The translations under genes were made by a program, and so were the position numbers. The notes under the pieces are model-generated. The model was not told where the DNA came from and did no database searches. It saw nothing but the letters and a program-made list of their open reading frames with translations. A DNA stretch of 64,000 nucleotides from Crateriforma spongiae (lineage in GTDB: Bacteria; Planctomycetota; Planctomycetia; Pirellulales; Pirellulaceae). Positions within the stretch are counted from its first letter, which is position 1, and every line of letters begins with the position of its first letter. Shown piece by piece: positions 1-9,177 of this stretch. The stretch covers positions 124,001 through 188,000 of the forward strand of contig NZ_JAAXMS010000009.1 in assembly GCF_012290005.1 (NCBI RefSeq), written 5' to 3'.

Positions 1-30
1 GCCTCCGGAGTCCCCCCAAACGAACCTCCC

Positions 31-1194
31 TTGGCAACCTCAACGCCGGCGGCCGACGTGGCATCGACAAAGACAGCTGGAAAGTCAGAACATTCGCGTG
101 CGGCGGCCGGCCATCGGGCATCCCAGCGTTCCGCCGTTCATGACGCTGGGCCGCACCGATCCAATGACGCGGACGGTTCGGATGCGCGGCCCAACACGCG
201 AAGAGCGACACCGCTGTTGGCCGTCGCCGCAACCTTGGTGGTGGCGGGCATCGCACTGGTCGCGATTGGAATTCAGTCCGGCGGCGGATTGGACAACGAC
301 ATTGCTGCGGCGCCGGCGCGCACCGCGATCCCGGCACCCTACGATGCGGATCGCGCAATGGGATACTTGCGACAAATCTGTGACATCGGCCCCAGGCCCA
401 CGGCCAGTGCCGGCATGGAAACGCAGCAAGCGTTTCTGAAACGTCACTTCGAATCGTTGGGAGGAACGGTTCGCTTGCAATCGACGCGTATCCGGCATCC
501 GGAAACCGGCGATGTCATCCCGATGGCCAACCTGATCGCTTCATGGCACTTGGATCGTCCGAAACGTTTCCTGCTGTGTGCCCACTACGACACGCGTCCG
601 TTCCCCGATCGAGACCGTCGCAATCCCAAAGGTCGGTTTGTGGGCGCCAATGACGGTGGCAGCGGAGTCGCGGCCTTGATGGAACTGGCACATCACCTGG
701 ACGAACTGCCGTCGGATGTCGGCGTGGACTTGGTCATGTTTGACGCCGAAGAATTCGTCTTTGACGAACGGCGTGACAAGTACTTTCTGGGTTCCACCTA
801 TTTTGCCCAACAGTACCGAATGCAGCCGCCTCAATCGCCGTACACCGCCGGCGTGCTGTTGGACATGGTCGGCGACAAAGAACTAAAGATCTATTACGAA
901 CGCAACAGCCTGAAGTACGCCCGCCAAGTGGCACGTCAAATTTGGAACGTGGCGGACGATTTGGGGGTCACCGCTTTTGTCCCACGCAGTCGCCATGAAA
1001 TTCGCGACGACCATCTGCCGTTGAATCAGATCGCGGGCATTCCGACGGTGGACTTGATCGATTTCGACTATCCCAGGCCAGGACTGGGTGCCCCGCAATA
1101 CTGGCATACCGAACAAGACATCCCCGAAAACTGCAGCGGCGAAAGCCTGGCCGCGGTGGTTTGGGTCGTGCATCAATGGCTACAACGGCAATAA
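31..1194 (+). CDS. M28-family metallopeptidase / glutaminyl-peptide cyclotransferase-like protein, membrane-anchored
   Basis: Zinc-dependent M28-fold protein. The metal ligands of the family are visible: His185-x-Asp187 in CAHYDTRP, Asp208 in GANDGGSG, Glu240-Glu241 in FDAEEF, an Asp in LLDMVGD, and a late His in YWHTEQD. The order and spacing resemble glutaminyl cyclotransferases as much as aminopeptidases. A hydrophobic stretch at residues 61-83 after a low-complexity N-terminus suggests a single membrane anchor with the catalytic domain outside the cytoplasm. The start used is a TTG without a good ribosome-binding site. The frame stays open to the window edge, so the true start may lie upstream. 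The next gene follows after 6 bases. Fold assignment is firm; peptidase versus cyclase is not settled by sequence. Confidence 0.85.
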   Translation: MATSTPAADVASTKTAGKSEHSRAAAGHRASQRSAVHDAGPHRSNDADGSDARPNTRRATPLLAVAATLVVAGIALVAIGIQSGGGLDNDIAAAPARTAIPAPYDADRAMGYLRQICDIGPRPTASAGMETQQAFLKRHFESLGGTVRLQSTRIRHPETGDVIPMANLIASWHLDRPKRFLLCAHYDTRPFPDRDRRNPKGRFVGANDGGSGVAALMELAHHLDELPSDVGVDLVMFDAEEFVFDERRDKYFLGSTYFAQQYRMQPPQSPYTAGVLLDMVGDKELKIYYERNSLKYARQVARQIWNVADDLGVTAFVPRSRHEIRDDHLPLNQIAGIPTVDLIDFDYPRPGLGAPQYWHTEQDIPENCSGESLAAVVWVVHQWLQRQ

Positions 1195-1200
1195 CGCATC

Positions 1201-1572
1201 ATGTTTAGCGGCGGAATCATCCTTTCGGTCACGCTGATATTGTTTGCCGTTTGGCTGCAGTGGAACGAGCGACAGGGATGGCCGGGGGAAGAATCCGAGT
1301 ACGACGACAAGACGGATGCGGATTATCTGCGTTCGCGTTTTCGCAGCCGGCGCCGGATCCACTGGATCATTGGCGTTTGCGGCCTGTTGATTCTGATTGC
1401 AACCGTCAAGGGACCGGAAAGTCGTGCCGTGTGGATCGGTTGTTGGAGCATTGTGATGCTGTGCCTGATCACGGTCGTCGGACTGGCGTTATTGGACGCC
1501 GTCCGCACGCACCGGTATCACCGCCGACGTCTGCCAGAATTGCGACGCAAAATGCTGGGCGACGACGATTGA
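1201..1572 (+). CDS. small membrane protein of unknown function
   Basis: A 123-residue protein with three hydrophobic segments: about residues 3-19, 54-68 and 78-100. An acidic then arginine-rich loop separates the first two, and the C-terminus is basic. I do not recognise a family. It starts 6 bases after the M28 gene and so is probably co-transcribed with it. It converges on the oxidoreductase gene that ends at 1616. Confidence 0.65.
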   Translation: MFSGGIILSVTLILFAVWLQWNERQGWPGEESEYDDKTDADYLRSRFRSRRRIHWIIGVCGLLILIATVKGPESRAVWIGCWSIVMLCLITVVGLALLDAVRTHRYHRRRLPELRRKMLGDDD

Positions 1573-1615
1573 TCGTCGCCGTACGCGATGACTCGATCGG
1601 ACATCGATAAAACCA

Positions 1616-4600
1616 CTACTCGGTTTCGGCGGCCAGCGATTCGTATCGTCGCCACTGTTGATCAATGTCGTCTTGGGCCAGTTGATACAACTGTTCGGCA
1701 CGCTGGGGATCGGTTCGCGACACGGCGGCAAAACGACCTTCCTGCTTGGCCAGTTCGGCGAACGTGATCTTGGGTTTGCGACTGTCCAGACGAAACGCAT
1801 TTTTGCCCTCGTCCTTCAAACGCGGATCGTGACGGTACAGCGGCCACAGCCCCGATGCGATGACATCTTTTTGATGTGTCATCCCGGTTCCCATCGCGAT
1901 GCCGTGAGCGATGCAGGGACTGTATGCAAGGATCAACGACGGTCCGACGAATGATTCCGCTTCGTGGAAGACCTTCATCGTCTGGTTCGGATTGGCCCCC
2001 ATCGCGATTTGGGCCACATAAGCGTTGCCATAGGACATCGCGATCATGCCCAGGTCCTTCTTGCGTCCGGCCTTGCCGCCGGCGGCGAACTTCGCGGTGG
2101 CCGCACGCGGCGTGGCTTTGGAGTTTTGGCCGCCTGTGTTGGAATACACGCCGGTATCCAGCACCAGGATGTTGACGTTGGCACCGGTGGAAATCACATG
2201 ATCCAAACCGCCGAAACCAATGTCATAAGCCCAGCCGTCACCGCCCACGATCCAAACACTCTTGGGCACCAATGCGTCGGCGCGTTCCAACAGATCTGCG
2301 GCCATGGGATCGTCCCCCAAGCCCGACAACGCCTGCTTCAACTGCCCGACTCGCTGACGTTGCTGTTCGACTTGTGCCTCCGGGCCACCATGAAAGGCGA
2401 TGATCGCGTCGACCAGTTCGTCACCCACCTTGGGTTGCATGCACCGCAACAGGTGTTCGGCCTGTTGCCGTTGGTGATCGATCGACAAGCGTATGCCCAA
2501 TCCGAATTCGCTGTTGTCTTCGAACAACGAATTGGCCCAAGCCGGACCGCGACCTTCATCGTCGGTGGTCCACGGTGCGGTCGGAAGATTGCCGCCGAAG
2601 ATCGATGAACATCCGGTCGCATTGGCGATCACGGCACGATCCCCGAACAATTGCGTCATCAGCTTGATGTACGGCGTTTCACCGCAACCACTGCATGCAC
2701 CGGAGAATTCAAACAATGGCTTCAGAAGCTGAGCTCCCTTGACCGTTGTTTGCTTGACGGAGGATCGTTCGAACTCCGGAATCGATTCGAAGAACCCATA
2801 GTTCTTTCGTTCCACGTCGGCATGATCCCGCATCGGCATCATGTCGATCGCCTTGTGATTTTCGATCGTTTTGCTTTTCGCCGGACAAACGTCCACACAA
2901 ACACGGCACCCCGTACAGTCGTCGGGAGAAACCTGGATCGTCATCGCTTGGCCGGGCGATGCTTTGTCTTTCCAAGCCGCCGACGCGAAGGACTCCGGTG
3001 CATCCACCAGCAATTCAGCAGGATAGACCTTGGCACGAATCGCCGCGTGAGGACAAACCAGGGAACACAGCCCACACGCGGTGCACAGATCGGCATCCCA
3101 AATCGGTAGTTCTTGGGCGATGCTGCGTTTTTCGAACTTGGACGTCCCCACCGGGAACGTACCGTCGACGGGCAGGGCACTGACGGGTAACAAGTCACCG
3201 GCCCCGGCAATCAACTGGGCCGTGACCAGATCAACAAACTCTGTCGTGTCGCCCGAAACCGCGGGCATGGGTTGCAGGGTCGTGGTGACTTCGCCGGGCA
3301 CCTCGACTTTTTCCAGGCCTTCGATGGCCGCGTCGACCGCGCCAAAGTTTTTCTGAACGACTTCATCGCCGCGTTTGCCATACGTTTTGCGGATGGATTC
3401 TTTGATCAAGTCGACGGCTTGTTCGGTCGGCAAAATATCCGACAAGGCGAAGAAGCATGTCTGCATGATCGTGTTGATTCGATTGCCCATGCCCGCTTTC
3501 TTCGCGACGCTATAGGCATCCACCACGTACAGGCTTAGGTCTTTGTCCAGAATCTGCTGCTGTGCGGTGGCCGGCAGTTGGTCCCAAACGTGATCGGCGT
3601 CGTAGGGGCTGTTCAGCAACACTGTCGCGCCGCGCGAAGCGGATTTCAGCACGTCCAAACGTTTCATGAACGGAAACTGGTTACAGCCGACAAACGTTGC
3701 TTCGTCGATCAGATACGTGGAATCGATCGGTTGGGGGCCGAAACGCAGATGGGAAACCGTGGTGGATCCCGACTTTTTGCTGTCGTAGACGAAATAGCCT
3801 TGGGCATACAGCGGCGTGTTTTCACCGATGATTTTGACCGTATTTTTGCTGGCCCCGACGGTTCCGTCGCTGCCCAATCCGTAGAAGACGGCGCGTGTAA
3901 CGGCGTCGGACTCGGTGCAAAAATCGACGTCCCAATCCAGGCTCAACCGGGTCACGTCGTCGTAGATCCCGATCGTGAAATGCTTCTTGGCACTGGTCTG
4001 GGTCAATTCATCGAAGACTCGCGCCGCCATGGCGGGTGTGAATTCTTTGGACGAAAGCCCGTAACGACCGCCGATTACCCGTGGCGGATTTTCGGCGCGG
4101 TGCCGATGCGTTTCGGTCCACTGTTCGTCCAAGGCGACAACGAAGTCTTGATACAAGGGTTCGCCGATCGCGCCCGGTTCTTTGGTGCGGTCCAGCACGG
4201 CGACGCTGTTCACCGTATCGGGCAACGCTTGGATCAAACGTTGCGCGTCCAATGGACGATACAGCTTGACCGACAAGACGCCGACCTTTTGGCCCTGTTG
4301 ATTCAGACGCTGGACGGCTTCGCGAACGGCGCCGGTGCCGCTGCCCATGATCACGATCACGCGATCGGCATCCGGGGCACCTTCGTATTGGTAAAGGTGA
4401 TACTGGCGACCGGTCAGTTTGGCGAACTGGTCCATCGTCGCCTGTAACATGTGGCCGAGACCACAGTAGTACAGATTGCCCGCTTCGCGAGACTGGAAAA
4501 ACACATCCGGATTCTGTGACGTGCCACGGACGACCGGGTGATCCGGCGTCAACGCGCGATCGCGACACGCCGCGACGGCGTCTTCATCGATCATTGCGCG

Positions 4601-5176
4601 AACGTCGTCTTCACTGATCTGGACGATTTTGGACACTTCATGGGACGTTCGAAATCCGTCAAAGAAGTGCAAGAAGGGCACGCGTACTTGCAGCGTTGCG
4701 GCGTGCGAAATCAACGCAAAGTCTTGTGCTTCTTGAACGCCAGCGGAACACAACATGGCCCAGCCCGTCGCGCGAGCCGCCATCACGTCGCTGTGATCGC
4801 CAAAGATGGACAACGCGTGTGTCGCCAAGGACCGTGCGGCAACGTGGAAAACGGTGGGCAACAACTGTCCGGCGATCTTGTACATCTCCGGAATCATCAG
4901 CAGCAAACCCTGCGACGCGGTGAACGTCGTTGACAATGCTCCGGCCTGCAGCGCGCCGTGAACTGTGCCGGCGGCACCGGCTTCGCTTTGCATTTCGATC
5001 ACGGTGGGCGAAACACCGAACACGTTCCGTTTGCCCTGGCTAGTCCATTGATCCGCCAATTCCCCCATCGACGACGCGGGGGTGATGGGATAGATCGCGA
5101 TCACTTCGCTGGCCAAGTGAGCGATTCTGGCAACCGCTTCGTTGCCATCGACGGTTACATACTGCGGTTCGGACAT
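1616..5176 (-). CDS. nifJ: pyruvate:ferredoxin (flavodoxin) oxidoreductase, single-chain
   Basis: Oxidises pyruvate with CoA to acetyl-CoA, passing electrons to ferredoxin or flavodoxin. All fused domains of the single-chain enzyme are present in about 1,186 residues, the usual length. The N-terminal pyruvate-binding domain comes first, then the gamma-like domain. Two 4Fe-4S motifs follow (CTACGLCSLVCP near residue 696 and CTGCRVCVDVCP near 751). A further Cys motif (CSGCGETPY near 824) belongs to the third cluster, and the C-terminal thiamine-diphosphate domain carries GDGWAYDIGFGG near 980. The frame is open upstream to 5383, but the start at 5176 (MSEPQYVTVDGNEA) fits the family N-terminus and follows an AAAGG-type ribosome-binding site. 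It stands alone, converging with the small membrane protein gene. Confidence 0.95.
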   Translation of the reverse strand: MSEPQYVTVDGNEAVARIAHLASEVIAIYPITPASSMGELADQWTSQGKRNVFGVSPTVIEMQSEAGAAGTVHGALQAGALSTTFTASQGLLLMIPEMYKIAGQLLPTVFHVAARSLATHALSIFGDHSDVMAARATGWAMLCSAGVQEAQDFALISHAATLQVRVPFLHFFDGFRTSHEVSKIVQISEDDVRAMIDEDAVAACRDRALTPDHPVVRGTSQNPDVFFQSREAGNLYYCGLGHMLQATMDQFAKLTGRQYHLYQYEGAPDADRVIVIMGSGTGAVREAVQRLNQQGQKVGVLSVKLYRPLDAQRLIQALPDTVNSVAVLDRTKEPGAIGEPLYQDFVVALDEQWTETHRHRAENPPRVIGGRYGLSSKEFTPAMAARVFDELTQTSAKKHFTIGIYDDVTRLSLDWDVDFCTESDAVTRAVFYGLGSDGTVGASKNTVKIIGENTPLYAQGYFVYDSKKSGSTTVSHLRFGPQPIDSTYLIDEATFVGCNQFPFMKRLDVLKSASRGATVLLNSPYDADHVWDQLPATAQQQILDKDLSLYVVDAYSVAKKAGMGNRINTIMQTCFFALSDILPTEQAVDLIKESIRKTYGKRGDEVVQKNFGAVDAAIEGLEKVEVPGEVTTTLQPMPAVSGDTTEFVDLVTAQLIAGAGDLLPVSALPVDGTFPVGTSKFEKRSIAQELPIWDADLCTACGLCSLVCPHAAIRAKVYPAELLVDAPESFASAAWKDKASPGQAMTIQVSPDDCTGCRVCVDVCPAKSKTIENHKAIDMMPMRDHADVERKNYGFFESIPEFERSSVKQTTVKGAQLLKPLFEFSGACSGCGETPYIKLMTQLFGDRAVIANATGCSSIFGGNLPTAPWTTDDEGRGPAWANSLFEDNSEFGLGIRLSIDHQRQQAEHLLRCMQPKVGDELVDAIIAFHGGPEAQVEQQRQRVGQLKQALSGLGDDPMAADLLERADALVPKSVWIVGGDGWAYDIGFGGLDHVISTGANVNILVLDTGVYSNTGGQNSKATPRAATAKFAAGGKAGRKKDLGMIAMSYGNAYVAQIAMGANPNQTMKVFHEAESFVGPSLILAYSPCIAHGIAMGTGMTHQKDVIASGLWPLYRHDPRLKDEGKNAFRLDSRKPKITFAELAKQEGRFAAVSRTDPQRAEQLYQLAQDDIDQQWRRYESLAAETE

Positions 5177-5711
5177 CGTTTGATCTGACCTTTCATCCGA
5201 CGGCTTCGGGGCACCTGCGAAATCGGAAGGGAAACTTCCGAGATCAACACGAATCACATGAGACGTGCTGGCGGTGTGGGGAATGCCGAGACACGACGCA
5301 CCATAGGAAATGCCCGCGATCGATCCAACCGTGCAAAACGTCACACCCCCGAGTCGAGACGCGTGCGATGACGACCAATCCACTGATGCCGGTGGTTCCT
5401 ATGGCAGTGTTCACATTAGCGAACCGAGCCATCGTACGTGTTCGGTTTCCACGCGACGAATGATCAAACAAATCCCGGTGCGACAAAACGCATCAGGAAA
5501 TTCCGTTCGCGGGCCGACAGATTCCCGTGGAAATTGCACCCCGGCGTCGAACCATTGCCGCCACCGGATAATCGTCCGCCGCAGACATGCCTCTGCGGGG
5601 CGCCAACGATTGATCACCGCTTCAGAGGGTGCGACAGCCTGACACAGATGTTGTAAAACCAGCCGCTTGAATCGAATCCCACGAAAGTGAACCCTTCCGA
5701 ATCCGATTGCC
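5177..5711. other. 535-bp intergenic region between divergent genes
   Basis: This gap separates the divergently transcribed oxidoreductase and pepF genes, so it must hold both promoters. I see no tRNA, no clear hairpin with a T tract and no convincing coding frame. The minus-strand frame over 5411-5839 runs well into pepF and looks like a shadow. Confidence 0.5.
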
Positions 5712-7532
5712 ATGTCCTCATCATCTTCGACCATGCCGACCGAATCGCTGCCACAACGCCAAGACGTCCCGGCCGAACACTGTTGGGATTTGAGCAGCCT
5801 GTACGCCGATGCCCAAACGTGGGAAGCGGACTTTGCCAAGCTGGACGGGATGATCGAAACGTTCGCGACCTTTCAGGGACGTTTGGGGGAATCCACCGAC
5901 ACCTTGGTCGCGGCTTTGGATTTCGACCGCGACTTTGATCAGATCGCCGAGCGGCTGGGAACGTACGCGTTTTTGAAGACGACCGAAGACCAGACCGACA
6001 GCGATGCGCAGGCGATGAAGTCGCGTTTCCAAAACTTGGCCGTTCGTGCGGGCCAGGCGGCCAGCTTCATGCGCCCCGAATTGCTGGCAATTGATCCGCA
6101 ACGCATGGACGAATTGATGGACGATCCGGCGGTGCAGCCGTACCGTTTGCAGCTGGAACGAGTGCTGCGATTTCGTCCGCACACCCTGAGCGATCGCGAA
6201 GAACGTTTGTTGGCGATGCAGGGCGAAATGGCTTCGGCCGCCGGCAATGCGTTCCGCCAATTGAATGATGCCGATTTGAAATTCGGGCACATCACTGATC
6301 ACAAGGGCCGCCGGCAAGAGCTATCACACGCCAGCTTCGCACAGTTCTTGCAAAGCCCGGATCGTGGCGTGCGAAAGGCCGCATTCAATCAATATTACGA
6401 ACAATTCCAAGCACACGAAAACACGTTGGCCGCAACCCTGGCCGGCAGCGTCCAGCGAGACGTCTATTACGCTCGTGCGCGCAATTACGAAAGCAGTTTG
6501 GAATCCGCGTTGTTCCCCGACAATGTGCCGACGGACGTCTATGACAATTTGATCACTGCGGTTCGCGGCGCCTTACCGGCCGTGCACCATTACTTTGATG
6601 TCCGGCGCCGCAAAATGGGGTTGGACGATCTGCACCACTATGACACCTACGTGCCGATTCTTAGTGATGTGGAAAAGCACCACACTTGGGACCAAGCGGT
6701 CGATGTTGTTCTGAAATCGCTTGCACCCTTGGGCCAATCCTATGTCGACACGTTGGCCGAAGGCTTGCGTGGCCGATGGGCCGACCGGTTCCCCAATCGC
6801 GGAAAGCAAAGCGGCGCGTTCAGCTGTGGCAGCTTTGACGGCGACCCCTACATTCTGATGAACTTCAAAGAAGAAGTCCTGAATGATGTCTTTACGTTGA
6901 CACACGAAGCCGGCCACTCCATGCACAGTTGGTACTCGGCATTGGAGCAGCCGTTTCAGTATTACAACTACACGATCTTTGTGGCCGAAGTCGCCAGCAC
7001 GTTCAACGAACAATTGTTGACTCGTTACATGCTGGACCATGCGGCCGACGACAACGAGCGTGCGTACTTGATCAACAACGAACTGGACAGCATCCGCGCA
7101 ACAGTGGTGCGTCAAACCATGTTCGCGGAATTTGAAAAGAAGACGCATGAAATGTGCGAGGCCGGCGAACCCTTGACGGTCAAATCGCTTCGTGCCGCCT
7201 ATCGTGAATTGTTGGACGCCTACTTTGGCCCTGATTTCGTCATCGACGAATCCTTGGAACTGGAATGCTTCCGCATCCCACACTTCTATCGTGCGTTCTA
7301 TGTGTACAAGTACGCCACGGGCTTGAGTGCCGCCGTTGCATTGTCCACTCGCGTGCTGGAAGGCGGCGAGCAAGAACTCGGTGACTACCTTTCGTTCCTT
7401 AAAGGCGGATGCAGCAAAGACCCGCTGGACCTTTTGCGTGACGCCGGCGTCGACATGACGCACCCGCAACCGGTGCAGACCACGCTGGATCGCTTCGCAG
7501 CGTTGACGGCGGAATTGGACCAGTTGGTGTAG
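5712..7532 (+). CDS. pepF: oligoendopeptidase F, M3 family
   Basis: Cytoplasmic zinc peptidase that cleaves short peptides. The catalytic HExxH is seen as HEAGH at residues 398-402, in the context TLTHEAGHSMHSWYS. The third ligand region lies about 25-30 residues later, in FVAEVASTFNE. The length of 606 residues is typical for PepF. The N-terminus begins MSSSSSTMPTES, and the protein-like sequence starts by WDLSSLY. No signal peptide is present. The downstream DNA glycosylase gene begins 2 bases after the stop, so the two are probably translated from one message. Confidence 0.95.
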   Translation: MSSSSSTMPTESLPQRQDVPAEHCWDLSSLYADAQTWEADFAKLDGMIETFATFQGRLGESTDTLVAALDFDRDFDQIAERLGTYAFLKTTEDQTDSDAQAMKSRFQNLAVRAGQAASFMRPELLAIDPQRMDELMDDPAVQPYRLQLERVLRFRPHTLSDREERLLAMQGEMASAAGNAFRQLNDADLKFGHITDHKGRRQELSHASFAQFLQSPDRGVRKAAFNQYYEQFQAHENTLAATLAGSVQRDVYYARARNYESSLESALFPDNVPTDVYDNLITAVRGALPAVHHYFDVRRRKMGLDDLHHYDTYVPILSDVEKHHTWDQAVDVVLKSLAPLGQSYVDTLAEGLRGRWADRFPNRGKQSGAFSCGSFDGDPYILMNFKEEVLNDVFTLTHEAGHSMHSWYSALEQPFQYYNYTIFVAEVASTFNEQLLTRYMLDHAADDNERAYLINNELDSIRATVVRQTMFAEFEKKTHEMCEAGEPLTVKSLRAAYRELLDAYFGPDFVIDESLELECFRIPHFYRAFYVYKYATGLSAAVALSTRVLEGGEQELGDYLSFLKGGCSKDPLDLLRDAGVDMTHPQPVQTTLDRFAALTAELDQLV

Positions 7533-7534
7533 GC

Positions 7535-8206
7535 GTGAAGGACGATGTCGGATCGGGCGATCGGCCACCACGTCGCCTGGACGCAACGACGATTCGGGTT
7601 GCGGCCGAAGCGATTGCCGACGGCGATCCGGTGATGGCCGCAGTCCTGCAGACGCACGGCCCGCCACCGCTGTGGAAACGTCCGCAAACATTCAGGACGT
7701 TCGTCCGCATCATCTTGGAACAACAGGTATCGCTGTCTTCGGCGCGGTCGACCTTCCAGCGTTTAGCCCGGTCGATGCCCGACGGAGTCACCGCGACGCG
7801 GGTCGTGGCGGCCGGCCAACCGGGATTGCAGGCGGTCGGTTTCAGTCGCCAGAAGTCCCGCTATGCCGTTTCGCTTGCCGACGACGTGATCGCCGGTCGC
7901 TTTCGCATTCCGGCTTTGCGAACGATGCCGGACGACCAAGTGCGCCGCCAGATCACCGACCGTCTGGGGCTGGGTGATTGGTCCGCGGGGGTCTATCTGA
8001 TGATGGCGATGCTGCGTCCGGACGTGCTGCCCCACGGCGACTTGGCCTTGGTGAAGGGGTTGGCCGAGTTGGACGACGGCGTCTACGGCGATCCCGTCGA
8101 ACTGGAAAGACGCACCGAATCTTGGCGTCCGTTCCGCAGCGTCGGCGTGCGGATGGTCTGGCAAGCCTATCTGGCCCGCCGCAATCAGCGGTTCCAACCG
8201 ACGTGA
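7535..8206 (+). CDS. HhH-GPD DNA glycosylase, 3-methyladenine glycosylase II-like
   Basis: Base-excision repair glycosylase that would remove alkylated purines from DNA. The helix-hairpin-helix plus Gly-Pro/Asp region reads LGLGDWSAGVYLMMAML, followed by the catalytic Asp169 in HGDLAL. The early ILEQQVSLSSA motif is typical of the AlkA group. At 223 residues it lacks the N-terminal AlkA domain and any 4Fe-4S cysteine set, so it is a minimal glycosylase. It starts with GTG two bases after pepF ends, indicating co-translation. Confidence 0.88.
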   Translation: MKDDVGSGDRPPRRLDATTIRVAAEAIADGDPVMAAVLQTHGPPPLWKRPQTFRTFVRIILEQQVSLSSARSTFQRLARSMPDGVTATRVVAAGQPGLQAVGFSRQKSRYAVSLADDVIAGRFRIPALRTMPDDQVRRQITDRLGLGDWSAGVYLMMAMLRPDVLPHGDLALVKGLAELDDGVYGDPVELERRTESWRPFRSVGVRMVWQAYLARRNQRFQPT

Positions 8207-8291
8207 ATCCGTCTTTTCTGGACGGGAATTTCGAGCATCCCATCAGCCACCCGCAGTGGCGAAAACACCGCTTACCGGTTAGCGTGTGGGC

Positions 8292-8960
8292 ATGAACGAC
8301 ACCAGCGGCCATGACGTCGATCGCTTTCTGATCCAGCAAATCCGCCAAGGCGATTCGGACGCCTGGGCCAAGCTGATCGAGCGCTACGAGGGTCGGCTGC
8401 TGGCCTACACCGACAGCCGCATTCGAAACCGGGCGACCAGCGAAGACATCGTCCAAGAGGCCTTTGTCGGATTCCTGGTCAGCCTGCCGAATTATGACGG
8501 CGCGCGGCCGCTGGAAAGCTATTTGTTTTCCATTTGCGCCTACAAGCTGACCGACCACCTTCGCCGCGAAGGCCGCCGACCCGCGTTGCAACTGCACGCA
8601 CGCGGCAGTGACGACGCCAGCCGCGCGATCGAACCGGTCGGTTCGGCGCGCGTGGCCAGTTCGATTGTCCGCAGTGTCGAGCGTAAGCGAATCGAGGAAC
8701 AGGCCGTTCGCCAGGCGATCGAAGAACAGATCGCTCGTTGGAAGGAATCGGGAAATTTCGTCAAGCTGAAGGTCTTGGAACTGTTGTTCGTCACCGGCAT
8801 GCCCAACAAGCAGGTTGCCGAGACGACGGGCACGACCGAACAGCAGGTCGCCAATTACAAGAGCGATTTTTTGCTGCGGATCAAATCGATCGTCAAACGC
8901 CAGGACTTGGACGATTCGGTGTTTCCCGAACTGACCGGCGACGAATCGGGATCGGCTTGA
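8292..8960 (+). CDS. RNA polymerase sigma-70 family factor, ECF-like
   Basis: About 222 residues. Region 2 is clear: LIQQIRQGDSDAWAKLIERY, then ATSEDIVQEAFVGFL and the promoter-melting part SYLFSICAYKLTDHLRREGR. Region 4 near the C-terminus has a helix-turn-helix (GMPNKQVAETTGTTEQQVANYK). The stretch between regions 2 and 4, about 70 residues, is longer than in minimal ECF factors. A GTG two codons upstream is also open; the ATG at 8292 is preferred. No anti-sigma gene is adjacent. The target promoters cannot be deduced from this window. Confidence 0.9.
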   Translation: MNDTSGHDVDRFLIQQIRQGDSDAWAKLIERYEGRLLAYTDSRIRNRATSEDIVQEAFVGFLVSLPNYDGARPLESYLFSICAYKLTDHLRREGRRPALQLHARGSDDASRAIEPVGSARVASSIVRSVERKRIEEQAVRQAIEEQIARWKESGNFVKLKVLELLFVTGMPNKQVAETTGTTEQQVANYKSDFLLRIKSIVKRQDLDDSVFPELTGDESGSA

Positions 8961-9065
8961 GGTCGGTCACTGGCAAAACCTGCACGGAATCGAAAACAGG
9001 CACGGTGGCGGCCATGGACCGGTGGCGGCAATCCAACGGTGGCATGCGACCGACGTGGCCAGGGA

Positions 9066-9082
9066 CTAGAATTGCGGCTTCT
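9066..9082 (+). promoter_or_regulatory. candidate promoter element shared with gyrB
   Basis: A 17-base word (CTAGAATTGCGGCTTCT) about 95 bases before the sulfatase start is repeated exactly before gyrB at 23502. TAGAAT could be a -10 box. No strong -35 is visible in either place. The role is inferred only from position and exact sharing. Confidence 0.35.
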
Positions 9083-9177
9083 CCCACCTCCGATCGATCG
9101 CCTGCCTGGCGATCGTCGGCGTTCCTGTCCAACGGAAACGCCCACGGAATTGCCCCTTTCTTTTGGCCTAAATTCCC

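Noticed and set aside
1558-1582. Perfect 8-base-pair hairpin at the end of the small membrane protein gene
   Set aside because: No T tract follows it on either strand, so it does not qualify as an intrinsic terminator.
5411-5839. Minus-strand frame of 142 residues overlapping the pepF start
   Set aside because: It runs over the conserved pepF N-terminus, has no ribosome-binding site and no protein-like pattern.
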